Positions 9,147-19,351 are shown, counted from the first letter of the stretch. The stretch: DNA of 61,454 nucleotides from an uncultured Aquimarina sp. (GCA_947492105.1 CANLMN010000026.1:1-61454); one strand, 5' to 3'. A program made the numbers and translations. Notes: a model not told the origin generated them from the sequence alone.

Positions 9147-9815
9147 TTAATGTTGTTGATCCTTCAGTAATTCAGGGAACTTTGCTTGAAAACGTTTTAA
9201 TCTAGGTACAGAGACATTGCGAATATAGGATTGATTCGGGTGTAATCGTTCATAGTTCTGATGATAATCTTCTCCTTTCCAGAATTTTTGAAAAGGCAAT
9301 ACCTCTGCAGCAATGTTTGCATTAAGCTTTTTTGCTAGTTCAGCTTTCTTTTCTTCTATAATTTTTTGTTCTTTTTTATTTTGATAAAAAATAATTGAAC
9401 GATATTGAGAACCTCGATCAGGGCCTTGTCCATTAACTTGAGTTGGGTTTTGTGATCCAAAATAAACCGTTACTAGTTCTGAGAAACTAATTACTTTTGG
9501 GTCATATAGAACTTCTACAGCTTCTGCATGACCAGTTCGTCCGGTATTGCTAGCCTCGTATGTTGGGTTTTTTGTATGTCCGCCAGAGTAACCATTTACG
9601 ACTTCTTTTACTCCTTTGACACTTTCATAAACTGCTTCTACACACCAAAAACAACCGCTTGCAAAATAAGCATATTCGAGTCCGTCTTGTGATGGAACTT
9701 CTATAGGCGATACTTGTTGCTGTTCGGGTTTTGTAACAGATTGCTGTGCTACATTTCCTTTACAGCCAATGCTTAAGAATAAAAAACTACATATAATAAA
9801 TGATACTTTTTTCAT
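9147..9815 (-). CDS. msrA: Peptide-methionine (S)-S-oxide reductase MsrA, lipoprotein form
   Basis: A 222-residue protein. An N-terminal lipoprotein signal (FLSIGCKGN) places it in the cell envelope. The MsrA domain (about 48-205) has the catalytic motif GCFWC (YFASGCFWCVEAVYESVKGV), the conserved GYSGG, GHAEAVEV and QYRSIIFY segments, and HPNQSYI near the end. It reduces methionine-S-sulfoxide in proteins. The extra 45 N-terminal residues compared with cytosolic MsrA are the signal and a Gln-rich linker. Reducing power must come from a periplasmic donor that is not visible here. It is a single-gene unit. Confidence 0.95.
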   Translation of the reverse strand: MKKVSFIICSFLFLSIGCKGNVAQQSVTKPEQQQVSPIEVPSQDGLEYAYFASGCFWCVEAVYESVKGVKEVVNGYSGGHTKNPTYEASNTGRTGHAEAVEVLYDPKVISFSELVTVYFGSQNPTQVNGQGPDRGSQYRSIIFYQNKKEQKIIEEKKAELAKKLNANIAAEVLPFQKFWKGEDYHQNYERLHPNQSYIRNVSVPRLKRFQAKFPELLKDQQH

Positions 9816-9934
9816 TGTTTATTTTTTTGATATAGTCTGAAAAGATGCGTATTCCTTTCAATTTATTTTTGAAATGTAAAATTGTAATAAGAGGTTTTTC
9901 TTTTAGAATCTTGACTGTAAGAGGAAATGGAAAT

Positions 9935-9979
9935 AAAAAAAACAGCTATAGTAGAAGATACATATAGCTGTTTTTTTTT
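9935..9979 (-). terminator. Terminator of rho
   Basis: A perfect 10-bp stem (AACAGCTATA / TATAGCTGTT) is flanked by A-runs and T-runs on both sides, so it can work in either direction. It lies 37 bases past the rho stop codon on the minus strand. Confidence 0.8.
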
Positions 9980-10015
9980 AAAGAATAAGACAAACATAAA
10001 GTTTGAGATCTTCTT

Positions 10016-11788
10016 TTATTGATTCATAGAAACTAAGAATTCTTCGTTATTTCTAGTTTGTTTGAAACGCTGATTGATAAATTCCATAGCTTCTACAGGG
10101 TTCATATCTGCTAAGTATTTTCTCATGATCCACATACGTTGTATGGTAGAGTCGTCAAGAAGCATGTCATCCCGTCTTGTACTACTAGATATAAGGTCAA
10201 TAGCAGGGAAAATTCTTCTATTTGCTATACGTCTATCTAATTGTAGTTCCATGTTACCTGTTCCTTTGAATTCTTCAAAGATAACCTCATCCATTTTGGA
10301 TCCTGTGTCTGTTAATGCAGTTGCAATGATAGACAAAGATCCACCTCCCTCTATATTACGAGCCGCTCCAAAAAAGCGTTTTGGTTTGTGTAGCGCATTG
10401 GCATCAACACCACCACTTAGGATTTTTCCACTAGCAGGTTGTACGGTGTTGTAGGCTCTAGCCAAACGAGTTATAGAATCTAATAGTATAACGACATCAT
10501 GTCCACATTCTACCAAACGTTTTGCTTTTTCTAAGACAATATTGGCAATTTTTACATGCTCATGCGCTTCTTTGTCAAAGGTAGAGGCAATTACTTCTCC
10601 TCGTACATTACGCTGCATGTCTGTAACTTCTTCAGGACGTTCATCAATTAATAAGACAATTTGATATACTTCTGGATGATTCGCAGCAATGGCATTTGCA
10701 ATGTCTTTAAGAAGCATTGTCTTACCTGTTTTTGGTTGAGAAACGATCATTCCACGTTGTCCTTTTCCGATGGGAGCAAAGAGATCCATAATTCGAGTGG
10801 AAATTGTACTTTGCTTTTCTGCTAGGATAAATTTTTCTTGTGGAAATAAAGGGGTTAAGTGCTCAAATGATACACGATCACGTACCACCTGAGGATCCAT
10901 TCCGTTTATTTTATTCACCTTAATTAGTGGGAAATATTTCTCACCTTCTTTTGGTGGTCGTACTTGTCCAAGAACGGTGTCTCCAGTTTTTAATCCAAAT
11001 AATCTAATTTGAGATTGAGAAACATAAATGTCATCTGGTGAAGATAGATAATTGTAATCACTAGAACGAAGAAACCCGTACCCATCCTGCATGGTATCTA
11101 ATACTCCTTCACTTTCTATAATCGCATCAAACTCGTAATCAGGTTCTTTGTAGCGGTTTCTGTTATCGCGATTTCCGGTGTCTTTTTTGTGATTTCCGTT
11201 GTTGGTGTTATTATGATTTCCCCTATTATTTTTATTATTGTTGTTGTTGTTGTTGTTTTTGTCGCTGCGAGATCTCAATTCTTTTTTCTGTTGATGTCCT
11301 CGTTTATCAGCTTCTTTTGGAGTAGAAGAGGTTGTGTTTGTTGTTGCTCCAGAAGCTTTTTTTGCAACAGGTGCTTTCTTTACAGGAGGCGATTTCTTAA
11401 CTACCCGGGGTTCAGTTTCTGTTTCAGGAGCTTCTTTTACCGTAGTGACTGGAGCCTCTTTGGTAGTAGCAACTATTGGAGTCTCTTTTGTGTCGGTTTT
11501 TACTGTTTTTTCAGTAGTATTTACAGTAGATTTTCTATCATTGGATAACGCTGTTGTGCGCTTAGTACGACGTCGTTTAGGTTTGTTCTCTTCTGTATTT
11601 GTATCACTACTTTGTGTAGTTGTGGTATCTGTACTACTCGTAGGAGTTTCTGAAGTATTTTGTAAGGCAATTATGGCATCTACAAGATCCGTTTTTTTGT
11701 AGGAGCGGTATTTGGGGACACTAATTGCTTTCGCTATTTCTTGTAATTCAGGCAGCTTTTTAGCTTTTAATTCGGAAAATGTCAACAT
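10016..11788 (-). CDS. rho: Transcription termination factor Rho with a long disordered insert
   Basis: A 590-residue protein against about 420 in E. coli. The Rho N-terminal helical domain is at 1-45 ([18 protein letters not shown]). Residues about 48-225 are low-complexity, rich in Thr/Lys/Glu and then Asn/Arg, including a run of nine Asn. The cold-shock-like RNA-binding domain follows at about 228-300 ([15 protein letters not shown]). The RecA-type ATPase has Walker [13 protein letters not shown], Walker [16 protein letters not shown], and Q-loop and R-loop regions. It is a hexameric RNA helicase that ends transcription. Long disordered inserts are usual in Bacteroidota Rho; one in Bacteroides has been reported to drive condensate formation. 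The 196-base leader shared with the divergent gene at 11985 may carry autoregulation. Confidence 0.97.
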   Translation of the reverse strand: MLTFSELKAKKLPELQEIAKAISVPKYRSYKKTDLVDAIIALQNTSETPTSSTDTTTTQSSDTNTEENKPKRRRTKRTTALSNDRKSTVNTTEKTVKTDTKETPIVATTKEAPVTTVKEAPETETEPRVVKKSPPVKKAPVAKKASGATTNTTSSTPKEADKRGHQQKKELRSRSDKNNNNNNNNKNNRGNHNNTNNGNHKKDTGNRDNRNRYKEPDYEFDAIIESEGVLDTMQDGYGFLRSSDYNYLSSPDDIYVSQSQIRLFGLKTGDTVLGQVRPPKEGEKYFPLIKVNKINGMDPQVVRDRVSFEHLTPLFPQEKFILAEKQSTISTRIMDLFAPIGKGQRGMIVSQPKTGKTMLLKDIANAIAANHPEVYQIVLLIDERPEEVTDMQRNVRGEVIASTFDKEAHEHVKIANIVLEKAKRLVECGHDVVILLDSITRLARAYNTVQPASGKILSGGVDANALHKPKRFFGAARNIEGGGSLSIIATALTDTGSKMDEVIFEEFKGTGNMELQLDRRIANRRIFPAIDLISSSTRRDDMLLDDSTIQRMWIMRKYLADMNPVEAMEFINQRFKQTRNNEEFLVSMNQ

Positions 11789-11955
11789 TAATTTGTTTGT
11801 GATTTATGTTCAGAATATTAATCTTCTATTGTGAAGTATTCAAAGAAAAATTGGGTGTTGGAGATAACTAACCTTTTGTGAAGAGGTTATATTTATTTAT
11901 GCAATAATACAACTTTATTTTTATTTATTTCTGATTAAATATAAAAAGAAACCAT

Positions 11956-11963
11956 TATTTTTG
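11956..11963 (+). promoter_or_regulatory. Candidate -7 box upstream of the DUF4293 gene
   Basis: TATTTTTG fits the Bacteroidota -7 consensus TAnnTTTG and ends 21 bases before the ATG. No clear -33 TTG was seen, so the call is tentative. Confidence 0.35.
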
Positions 11964-11984
11964 TCCCATTAATTAAATGATCAA

Positions 11985-12398
11985 ATGTTACAGCGTATAC
12001 AGACTGTTTACTTATTAATTGCGGCTATTTGTTCTGCGGGTTTATGTTTTATGTTACCTTATGGATTGGGACAGAATGATTTACCCTTGTATGCAAAGGA
12101 CTCATTTTTGGTGCTGGGCTTATTTTTTGGAAGTGCAGCTTTGTCGCTGTTAACAATTTTTTTGTACAAGAATCGTCAACTTCAGTTTGTGCTGGGTAGA
12201 CTTAATATCATATTGAATTTTATTACACTAGGAGTTTTCGTATATTGGATACTAACTGCATCTGGAGAGGCAAGCGTAGCCTTGGAGAAAGGTGTTGGGA
12301 GGTTGATCCCCGTCTTTTCTATCGTTTTTATTGTCTTGGCAAACAAGGCAATCAAGAGGGATGAACAGCTTGTAAAATCTGTAGATCGATTGCGCTAA
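11985..12398 (+). CDS. DUF4293 family membrane protein
   Basis: A 137-residue protein with four hydrophobic helices (about 5-25, 40-60, 70-92 and 103-122), starting with the MLQRIQTVYLLIAAI segment typical of DUF4293. In Bacteroidota it is often found divergent from or next to rho, as here. Function unknown. It ends before a strong terminator at 12431. Confidence 0.85.
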   Translation: MLQRIQTVYLLIAAICSAGLCFMLPYGLGQNDLPLYAKDSFLVLGLFFGSAALSLLTIFLYKNRQLQFVLGRLNIILNFITLGVFVYWILTASGEASVALEKGVGRLIPVFSIVFIVLANKAIKRDEQLVKSVDRLR

Positions 12399-12430
12399 AC
12401 CTATTTATCTTAGTCGTATTATTAGTGCGT

Positions 12431-12470
12431 AAAAAGAGGATGTCTGAAAAGTCAAACATCCTCTTTTTTA
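12431..12470 (+). terminator. Terminator after the DUF4293 gene
   Basis: A stem of about 13 bp (AAAAAGAGGATGT / ACATCCTCTTTTT) with T-runs in both directions. It lies between convergent genes ending at 12398 (plus) and 12529 (minus) and probably serves both. Confidence 0.8.
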
Positions 12471-12528
12471 ATACAACAAACTTATATGCTTAAAAATTTC
12501 ATTGTATTCTTTTTGCCCAAATAGTGTT

Positions 12529-13344
12529 TTACTTACATAATCGTTTAGAAGTGTCTGTACTATACATTCTTTTTAGTGCTTTTCTGTCATTTGTGCTTAA
12601 TCCTTTGAGTATTAAGAAATCTCTACCGCTTGTTGTCATTATTGATTTAGCATCATCCTTTGGCGTAGTAGGAACTGTACGTACACCAAATCGAGTTTCT
12701 TCATTGTGATAGAGACCAATACCATGTCCCAGTTCATGGGTCATTAAATTAATCCATTGTGACAAATTGGGTGATTTGCCTCCGTTTATTTGAAGTTTCA
12801 CGTTTCTGTTAATGGCTACAAATTGTGTAGGTTTTCCGTTTTGAGGAAAATCTCCTGTCGTCCCCAATTGTCCGTCATCACTTAGAGCGTCATCCTTAGT
12901 ATCATCTCTAATTATTATATCATATTTGACTCCTTTGGCGACTAATTCGAACTTGAGGTTACTGCCTTTTACATTGTTCCATCTTTTTATAGCGGTTTTT
13001 ACGGATTTTGCAGCAGCGGTTTTTTTAGGTAAGGCATTGAATATTTTAATAGATCTAGCATTTTTGCAGCTTACTAATGCTCCTACTCTATATTTTTGTT
13101 TTGATTGATATTGAGTAGTATTGTTTAGAAATTTGTTTGATATAGAAATATCTCCTTCAACACGATAGCCATTTTTGAGTTTTTGAACAGGAATGCTATT
13201 GGTGTCAAAACCTAATTTTTCTAGTTGTATAAGAATATTATGAGGTATTTTTTCGTGGGACTCTGTGTATTCTATAGCTTCATTTTGACAACTAAAAAGT
13301 GTTAATCCGATAAATACAATAGTAACGAGATTTAATTTTTTCAT
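12529..13344 (-). CDS. Lipoprotein zinc metalloprotease with an HExxHxxGxxH motif
   Basis: A 271-residue protein. A lipoprotein signal (LTLFSCQNEA) is followed by about 75 propeptide-like residues. The zincin domain (about 90-265) carries THELGHGIGLYHNEE, the extended metzincin zinc-binding site, and a downstream Met-turn-like SIMTTSG. It resembles the M57 'HEIGH' peptidases of Bacteroidota. The predicted role is a secreted or surface-anchored endopeptidase; the substrate is unknown. Upstream, 13345-13420 has no conserved leader. It is a single-gene unit. Confidence 0.85.
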   Translation of the reverse strand: MKKLNLVTIVFIGLTLFSCQNEAIEYTESHEKIPHNILIQLEKLGFDTNSIPVQKLKNGYRVEGDISISNKFLNNTTQYQSKQKYRVGALVSCKNARSIKIFNALPKKTAAAKSVKTAIKRWNNVKGSNLKFELVAKGVKYDIIIRDDTKDDALSDDGQLGTTGDFPQNGKPTQFVAINRNVKLQINGGKSPNLSQWINLMTHELGHGIGLYHNEETRFGVRTVPTTPKDDAKSIMTTSGRDFLILKGLSTNDRKALKRMYSTDTSKRLCK

Positions 13345-14389
13345 AATAATAGAGTTTGAGTTAGTGATGTGTGTGTCGAGTGTATTTAGTATACCTCGGT
13401 TTGTACTTAAATATAATATGACTTGTGTGTTAATATTTCTTAAGCAGGTGTTAAATGTTTGTAGTACAGCTATTTAGTTGTGTTTTTTTTGGGCCTATTG
13501 GAGTGAAAAATTAAAGTGATTTTTTTTTTGAATATTACCCGATGAATGCTGATGTAGCCTGACGTTTCCTTTTTTTTAGTAGGTTTGATTTTTGAGTTTT
13601 TAAGAGGAGAAAAAGAGGTAATTTAGATTTAATTTAAATAGCAAATAGTTAAGTGTTTGATTTATAACTGGTTGTTTTTATTTCTGTAAGAAGGAGTATT
13701 TGATGTTTCTCAAAAAAAATATTTTATGAATAAGGTTTGAGATTGTTTTGAGATTGAGAACGTAAAATCAAGTTATATGCTAATAATTGTCATAGTAAAA
13801 TAGTCATAGCCGAGAAAGTACACTAGTGGTTTTAGAATCTTAAAAATAATGAGGTTAACTATTTGATTTAATGCTGTGTATTTGTGCAGAGTTTTGAAAA
13901 AAAGTGTTTTTGGATAAGTAAACAGTTTTTTCTGATGTCATGGAAGTATGTGCAGACAAGTTTATTGTTTGCGTGGTTTTATGACTTGAATGTAGGTTCA
14001 ACTGAGACCATTTAAAAACTAAGATTTTTTTGTTTCAGCTTCAGCTTCAGCAGAAGCATCAAGCATAGCTGTAGTTACGGTTTATTTTTATGCTGAAGCT
14101 GAAGCGAAAAAAGAAAATTTATCCCAGTAAATTCAAAGGATAAATGGTATTATGCTAATAATTAGGGTCTTTTTGTACTATTTGATAGTTCCAGCTAATG
14201 AAAAATAGTTCAAATTATTTTGACCTATAATTACATTTTAATTGGTATGAGATAATTGGTAAATTCGAGTAATAACTATCAAAACTATCAAAAAGATAGT
14301 TTTGAGTTTATGAAATAAGGTGTAAAGTATCCCCAAAAATGATTGAAGTTATTTTGTTTTAAGGTGTAGGTAGTGTGTGAAGTATTGTG
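13345..14389. other. Intergenic region with repeats R1 and R3
   Basis: No gene is supported across about 1 kb. About 13400-14000 is AT-rich with nothing recognised. It is followed by an R1 copy (14008-14151), an R3 copy (about 14150-14248) and a perfect 11-bp hairpin at 14279-14305 (TCAAAACTATC / GATAGTTTTGA). That hairpin could act as a weak terminator for the minus-strand gene ending at 14390. Confidence 0.55.
14008..14151 (-). repeat. Dispersed repeat family R1 (copy 2)
   Basis: About 145 bp, bounded by ACCATTTAAAAAC and GGATAAATGGTAT. It has the central TTTCAGCTTCAGC, CAAGCATAGCTGTAGTTA and TTTATGCTGAAGCTGA segments. The ends are inverted repeats of each other and the centre can fold on itself. 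Related copies lie at 16013, 44984 and 46175. Confidence 0.7.
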
Positions 14390-14884
14390 TTACTTACTAC
14401 CTAGTTCGATAACTTCGAGATCTGTTATATGGCCATTATTTAGACAAAATCTAAGCATGGTGCGTATTTTATGAAAACCATGTGTTCCTGCTGCTCCTGG
14501 GTTCATATGTAATAGACCTGTTTTTTTGTCAGGCATTACTTTTAGGATATGAGAGTGTCCACAGATAAAAAGTTTTGGAGGATTAGATCGAATTTCATCA
14601 CGAGTGTTTACATTGTACTTTGGGGGATATCCGCCTATATGTGTTATCCAAACAGTGACCCCTTCACAGTCAAATCGTAAATCCTTAGGGAAACAGGTAC
14701 GTGTCTTAGCGTCATCTATATTTCCATGTACAGCACGCAGGGGTTTTAGTTTTTCGATAGCATCAGTTACTGCTAGATCTCCTATATCGCCAGCGTGCCA
14801 TACTTCATCAGCTTTTGATACATAATGTAAAATACGCTCATCTATATAACTATGAGTATCACTAAGAAGGAGGATTTTTTTCAA
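14390..14884 (-). CDS. YfcE/MJ0936-type metallophosphoesterase
   Basis: A 164-residue protein spanning one calcineurin-like phosphoesterase domain. Metal-binding motifs in order: LLLSDTHSYID (DxH), VWHAGDIGDLA (GD), AVHGNIDD (GN[H/D]), ICGHSH and NPGAAG. Family members are small Mn2+- or Ni2+-dependent phosphodiesterases with broad activity in vitro. It starts 26 bases after the murQ stop on the same strand, so the two may be co-transcribed, though no functional link is known. Confidence 0.9.
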   Translation of the reverse strand: MKKILLLSDTHSYIDERILHYVSKADEVWHAGDIGDLAVTDAIEKLKPLRAVHGNIDDAKTRTCFPKDLRFDCEGVTVWITHIGGYPPKYNVNTRDEIRSNPPKLFICGHSHILKVMPDKKTGLLHMNPGAAGTHGFHKIRTMLRFCLNNGHITDLEVIELGSK

Positions 14885-14910
14885 GGCAAAATTTGGTTTC
14901 GATGTTTGTG

Positions 14911-15723
14911 TTATGATTTGTAATTTTTTGCAGCTTCTCTAACGTTACCGTGTTTTTCTAACAGTTCTGAGGCCGTTGTTCTATCTATTTGTAGTTCAGA
15001 CATGAGCATTCGAATCCCTCGGTCTACAAGTTTGTTATTGCTCAGTTTCATGTCGACCATTTTATTTCCTTTTACTTTTCCTAATTGGATCATCGTAGCA
15101 GTTGAAATCATATTGAGTGCAAGTTTTTGCGCCGTTCCGGCTTTCATTCTAGAGCTTCCTGTGACAAATTCTGGCCCTACAATAATTTCTATAGGATATT
15201 GTGCGATTGCAGCAAGAGGGCTTCCGGCATTGCAGGTTATGCATCCTGTGATGATATTATTTTTGTTACATTGTTCTAATGCACTAATAACATATGGAGT
15301 TGTGCCAGATGCAGCAATACCAATCACAACGTCTTTTGAAGAGATTTGATGGTTCTCTAGATCTTTCCAACCTTGTGAGGTGCTATCTTCTGCAAATTCT
15401 ACTGCTTTTCTTATAGCAGGATCTCCTCCTGCAATAAGACCTATAACGAGTTCATACGATACTCCAAAGGTCGGAGGGCACTCACTAGCGTCAACAACAC
15501 CTAAACGACCACTGGTACCAGCACCTATATAAAAAAGCCGTCCTCCGTTTTTTAATTTTTTAACGATTTCTTGGATTAATACTTCTAATTGCGGAAGCGC
15601 TTTTTCTACTGCCAAAGGAACAGTTTTGTCTTCGTTATTCATGTGTTGAAGTAATTCTGTAACCTTCATCTTTTCTAGATGTTGGTGGTTAGAATCTTGC
15701 TCTGTCGTTTTCGTAAATTCCAA
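14911..15723 (-). CDS. murQ: N-acetylmuramic acid 6-phosphate etherase MurQ
   Basis: A 270-residue SIS-domain protein, slightly shorter than the usual ~300. It holds the hallmark YIGAGTSGRLGVVDASECPPTFG region (around 63-85), the GIAASGTTPY phosphosugar loop and the SSRMKAGTAQKLALNMIST signature (about 190-208). It cleaves the D-lactyl ether of MurNAc-6-phosphate to GlcNAc-6-phosphate in cell-wall recycling. The C-terminal helix (ASELLEKHGNVREAA) is also typical. No MurNAc uptake or kinase gene is adjacent; only the phosphoesterase follows. Confidence 0.95.
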   Translation of the reverse strand: MEFTKTTEQDSNHQHLEKMKVTELLQHMNNEDKTVPLAVEKALPQLEVLIQEIVKKLKNGGRLFYIGAGTSGRLGVVDASECPPTFGVSYELVIGLIAGGDPAIRKAVEFAEDSTSQGWKDLENHQISSKDVVIGIAASGTTPYVISALEQCNKNNIITGCITCNAGSPLAAIAQYPIEIIVGPEFVTGSSRMKAGTAQKLALNMISTATMIQLGKVKGNKMVDMKLSNNKLVDRGIRMLMSELQIDRTTASELLEKHGNVREAAKNYKS

Positions 15724-16543
15724 AATAAGCTTGAGTTTTTTTGATCAGTTTCAAAGATACGGTGTTTTATGAAAACAAAGGAGGTTACTTTATGGAGGTT
15801 ATATGTGTAAGATGCCTGCCAAAAAAAATATTGAATTGTCTGCTGTCCAAACAATGGGTGATCTTTGAGTTGTTTGATATTTCTAAATGAATTGTATTTT
15901 GTTTTGAAGTGATTTTTTGGATGAATTAGGCGTCAGAAATTTTGCTTATACTTTCGTTCTTATTCTCAAACTCCGATTCCTCTTCTTCTTTTCGAATACT
16001 ATAATTTTATTATACCATTTTGTTGTTCGAATTTACCGGAAAGAAAAATTAAGAGTTTTTTGTTTCAGCTTTAGCAGAAATATCAAGCATTGCAGTAGTT
16101 ATGATTTATTTTTATGCTGAAGCTGAGGGCGAAAAAAGAAAATTTTATCCCAGTAAATTAAAAGGATAAATGGTGTTAATAGGAGTTTTTTGGATCAATA
16201 CTAAAATTATATCCGTAGTATTGAGAGGGTATAGGTTCAAGTTTTGTTTTTTTTAGGAATAGTTCAAATACGCTCGTCACTTCAATTGGTATAACCGATC
16301 TGTAGGGGCAAAATGTAAAATAGCTCTATTTATACCACTTAAAAAATAGCTACAGGCGAGAACAATTAGCTTTTTTTCGCTAATTTGAACCTATAATTAT
16401 ATTTTAGCTGGTATTACTATTACGAATAGAGCTATTTTATTGTATATATGTTTCTATGGTTATATACCAAATTAGGTACATGATGACACATATCAACTTG
16501 TTCTTTTTCTACCTTAATGCTCCCATTTCTAGGATGTTAGATG
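15724..16543. other. Intergenic region with repeats R1, R3 and an R2 fragment
   Basis: No gene is supported. It holds an R1 copy (16013-16176), an R3 copy (about 16334-16414) and a degraded R2 end (about 16462-16515, CCAAATTAGGTACATGATG). About 15740-16010 is AT-rich with nothing recognised. Confidence 0.5.
16013..16176 (-). repeat. Dispersed repeat family R1 (copy 3)
   Basis: Same ends (TACCATTTTGTTGTTCGAAT and GGATAAATGGTGTTA) and the same central TTTCAGCTTTAGCAGAA / TTTATGCTGAAGCTGA segments as the other copies, in the minus orientation. Confidence 0.7.
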
Positions 16544-17887
16544 CTAAATTCCAGTGTAATTTGCGGGTGTAATAGCTTTCAATTCGTCCTTGATGCTGTC
16601 AGAAACTTCTAACGTGTCAATGAAATTTGCAATCGTTTGTTGATTAATCACTTCATTAGTTCGTGTCAATCCTTTTAGTGCTTCATAGGGATTTGGGTAG
16701 GCTTCTCTTCTTAAAATAGTTTGAATTGCTTCTGCAGCAACAGCCCAATTATTCTCTAGATCTTCAGCGAATTTGGATTCATTGAGTAATAGCTTCTCTA
16801 GCCCTTTTAATGTTGATTGAAAAGCAATTAATGTATGTCCAAATGGCACTCCAATATTGCGTAGTACCGTACTATCTGTAAGATCTCGTTGTAGTCTACT
16901 AACTGGTAGTTTTGCTGATAAATGCTCGAATAACGCATTGGCGATACCTATATTTCCTTCGCTGTTTTCAAAGTCAATAGGATTCACTTTATGCGGCATT
17001 GCAGAGGATCCTACTTCTCCTTTTTTGATTTTTTGTTTAAAATAATCCATGGAAACATACGTCCAGAAATCACGATCCAGATCCAGAAGGATGGTATTAA
17101 TTCTCTTGAGTCCATCAAATAATGCTGCCATATGATCGTAATGTTCGATCTGCGTGGTTGGGAACGAATGATGTAATCCTAACTGATCTTGTACAAATTT
17201 GGTTCCAAAAGATTTCCAATCTATAGAAGGGTATGCCACTTTATGAGCATTGTAATTTCCTGTAGCTCCGCCAAATTTGGCCGCATTAGGAATGCCTTTT
17301 AATAAATTAAATTGTGCTTCTAGTCGAGTAATATATACATCTAATTCTTTTCCTAATCGTGTAGGAGATGCAGGTTGACCATGTGTACGAGCTAGCATTG
17401 GTATGGCAGCCCATTCTTTGGCTAATTCTTTGATTTTATGGATAACCTCTAAGAAACTTGGAGTGTATACATCACTCATTGCTTCCTTGATGCTCAAAGG
17501 TATTGCAGTATTGTTGATGTCCTGAGATGTCAGTCCAAAATGAATAAACTCCTTGTAGGCTTGCAGTTCCAGAAGGTCGAATTTTTCTTTGATAAAATAT
17601 TCTACAGCTTTTACATCATGATTCGTAACTTTTTCTATGTCTTTTATTTTTTGCGCATCTTCCGTAGAGAAAGATGTGTAAATTTCTCGCAATTTGGGGA
17701 AGATTGTTGCTGGAACTTCTTCTAATTGCGGGAGCGGATGCTCGCACAAAGCAATAAAATATTCAATTTCGACCAATACTCGATATTTGATCAAGGCCTC
17801 TTCACTGAAATAGTCACTTAATTTTATTGTTTTACTGGCGTATCGACCATCTATGGGTGAAATGGCTTTTAAAGCTGCTATAGACAT
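16544..17887 (-). CDS. purB: Adenylosuccinate lyase
   Basis: A 447-residue protein of normal length. It begins with the conserved SIAALKAISPIDGRYASKT. It contains the ARTHGQPASPTRLGKE segment and the fumarase/aspartase superfamily signature GSSAMPHKVNPIDFENSEGN (about 290-310). It acts twice in purine synthesis, on SAICAR and on adenylosuccinate, releasing fumarate each time. The length and the SPIDGRY start fit the E. coli-like subclass. It is a single-gene unit; no other purine gene is nearby. Confidence 0.97.
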   Translation of the reverse strand: MSIAALKAISPIDGRYASKTIKLSDYFSEEALIKYRVLVEIEYFIALCEHPLPQLEEVPATIFPKLREIYTSFSTEDAQKIKDIEKVTNHDVKAVEYFIKEKFDLLELQAYKEFIHFGLTSQDINNTAIPLSIKEAMSDVYTPSFLEVIHKIKELAKEWAAIPMLARTHGQPASPTRLGKELDVYITRLEAQFNLLKGIPNAAKFGGATGNYNAHKVAYPSIDWKSFGTKFVQDQLGLHHSFPTTQIEHYDHMAALFDGLKRINTILLDLDRDFWTYVSMDYFKQKIKKGEVGSSAMPHKVNPIDFENSEGNIGIANALFEHLSAKLPVSRLQRDLTDSTVLRNIGVPFGHTLIAFQSTLKGLEKLLLNESKFAEDLENNWAVAAEAIQTILRREAYPNPYEALKGLTRTNEVINQQTIANFIDTLEVSDSIKDELKAITPANYTGI

Positions 17888-18020
17888 AATTGCTGTTTTT
17901 TTTCAAAGGTGCAAAGATACGACTTATTCAGAATTCAGAATTCTGAATTGAGAATTAATTGTAATAGTGGGCAAGTGATTTTTTATCGTATCAGTTTTCA
18001 AGGATAGATTTGCTCTTGGA

Positions 18021-18368
18021 TCAAGCATACTGAAAAGCCCAGTATATTAAAACAAATTGTAAAGGAATACGCAGTAATAATGCCCATTTCGGAAAACCCA
18101 AACTAGCCTCGTTGGTAGTGAGCATATAGATGTGTATTGGTAAAAATGCAATGAGCATCCCAATTATTGCCCAAGCTGCCATTCGATGCGAATTAAAAAG
18201 GCATAATCCAATACCTGCTGTGATTTCTGCGATACCACTAATAATAATTAGAGCGCTGGGATAGGGTAATGCAGGAGGTAGCACTTTGGTATATAAATGT
18301 GGTTTTATAAAATGAAAAACTCCAGAAGTAATAAAAATAAGAGCAAGGGGGAATTGATGCCAAATCAT
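18021..18368 (-). CDS. Small DoxX-like membrane protein
   Basis: A 115-residue protein with four transmembrane segments. The start WHQFPLALIFITSGVFHFIKP and the second-helix motif ISGIAEITAGIGLCL are typical of the DoxX / DUF4267-like group. Function unknown; relatives are sometimes linked to oxidative stress or sulfur metabolism. It lies about 100 bases downstream of the gene at 18476 on the same strand. Confidence 0.75.
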   Translation of the reverse strand: MIWHQFPLALIFITSGVFHFIKPHLYTKVLPPALPYPSALIIISGIAEITAGIGLCLFNSHRMAAWAIIGMLIAFLPIHIYMLTTNEASLGFPKWALLLRIPLQFVLIYWAFQYA

Positions 18369-18475
18369 TCTAATGTAGGTTAATTAATAACATAAAGCTG
18401 TTTCATGTATTTTTATAGTTTTACAAGGTTAATAAATGTAGAATATTCATAGCACAGTACCAAGTAGTACTAATA

Positions 18476-18916
18476 TTAGACATTGAGCTCAAAATCTGTT
18501 TTGTGTATCGATTGGGTGATAAAAGCAATTTTGCGAAACCGTATAGCAGTCCAATCTTCATTTATTGTCGTTTGTTCTATCGCTTTGAGGTTATAATCTC
18601 CCAAAACTCCCCATCCATGATCTTGGGTAATTGCTGTGTGGTATTTTTCAGAATCTTTTTTGGGATAGGCGAACCACAATACAGCGTCTCCTACCAGTTT
18701 TGGATATAATGTTTCTATTCGATTTTGTATTTGTTTTTTTTCAGTGACAAATACTAGTGCAAAATCTACTTCGGATACTTTAATCAATGATTCTGTTATT
18801 AACACATTTTTCAAAAGTTTTAATTCCTTATTGAAGCCTTCAGGTTCATTTAAAATAATAATTTCATCTAAGTGTTCCGGTAATTGCAAATTTTTAAATA
18901 ATGCTGTCATGGTCAA
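18476..18916 (-). CDS. Uncharacterised protein resembling DUF3052-type proteins
   Basis: A 146-residue soluble protein with no signal peptide. The best marks are the central AVLWFAYPKKDSEKYHTA and the C-terminal DHGWGVLGDYNL, then NEDWTAIRFRK. A family of small unnamed proteins carries this pattern (tryptophan-rich, WxxLRFR-like ending). Assignment to DUF3052 is from memory and needs a profile search. Function unknown. It is probably co-transcribed with the DoxX-like gene. Confidence 0.6.
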   Translation of the reverse strand: MTMTALFKNLQLPEHLDEIIILNEPEGFNKELKLLKNVLITESLIKVSEVDFALVFVTEKKQIQNRIETLYPKLVGDAVLWFAYPKKDSEKYHTAITQDHGWGVLGDYNLKAIEQTTINEDWTAIRFRKIAFITQSIHKTDFELNV

Positions 18917-19351
18917 GTGATTTAATTATCAGATTCTCTTAAATATACGAAAAAAAACACATCAAATCATCAATATTCTAAATAAACAGAGATGATTTTT
19001 TTATATAGTTTGCTTTTCGATCGAATACTCGTTACTATTTGCTAGTAATTTGTTTCGTAGATGGTATTTTTGGATACTTATGCCATAGTTATGTTTATAA
19101 ATAGCTCAAAAATATGCCCGTTCTGGAGAATTTGATACAATACTTTTTACAGAAACTCATCTTGACTTTTCGTTACGAATCCATAATGAGATAAAATTTG
19201 ACCAAATAATGCGTTTTTTGAAATTCATAGCAGGCCTACGAATTAGAAAAATAACATAGTATGGGTGAATTCAATCCATTTTTTAGGAGAAAAAAAGTCA
19301 AGAGGAGTGTGATTGTACCGATGACAAATTATCGTCCTGATAAACCAAATT
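18917..19351. other. Intergenic region with an R4 repeat copy
   Basis: No gene is supported. About 19150-19262 carries family R4 (CATCTTGACTTTT, TTCATAGCAGGCCTACGAA). The rest is AT-rich. Confidence 0.45.

Noticed and set aside
11189-11702. Two plus-strand frames opposite rho
   Set aside because: They are shadows of the low-complexity Thr/Asn-rich insert of rho and have Val/Phe-rich repeats with no real composition.
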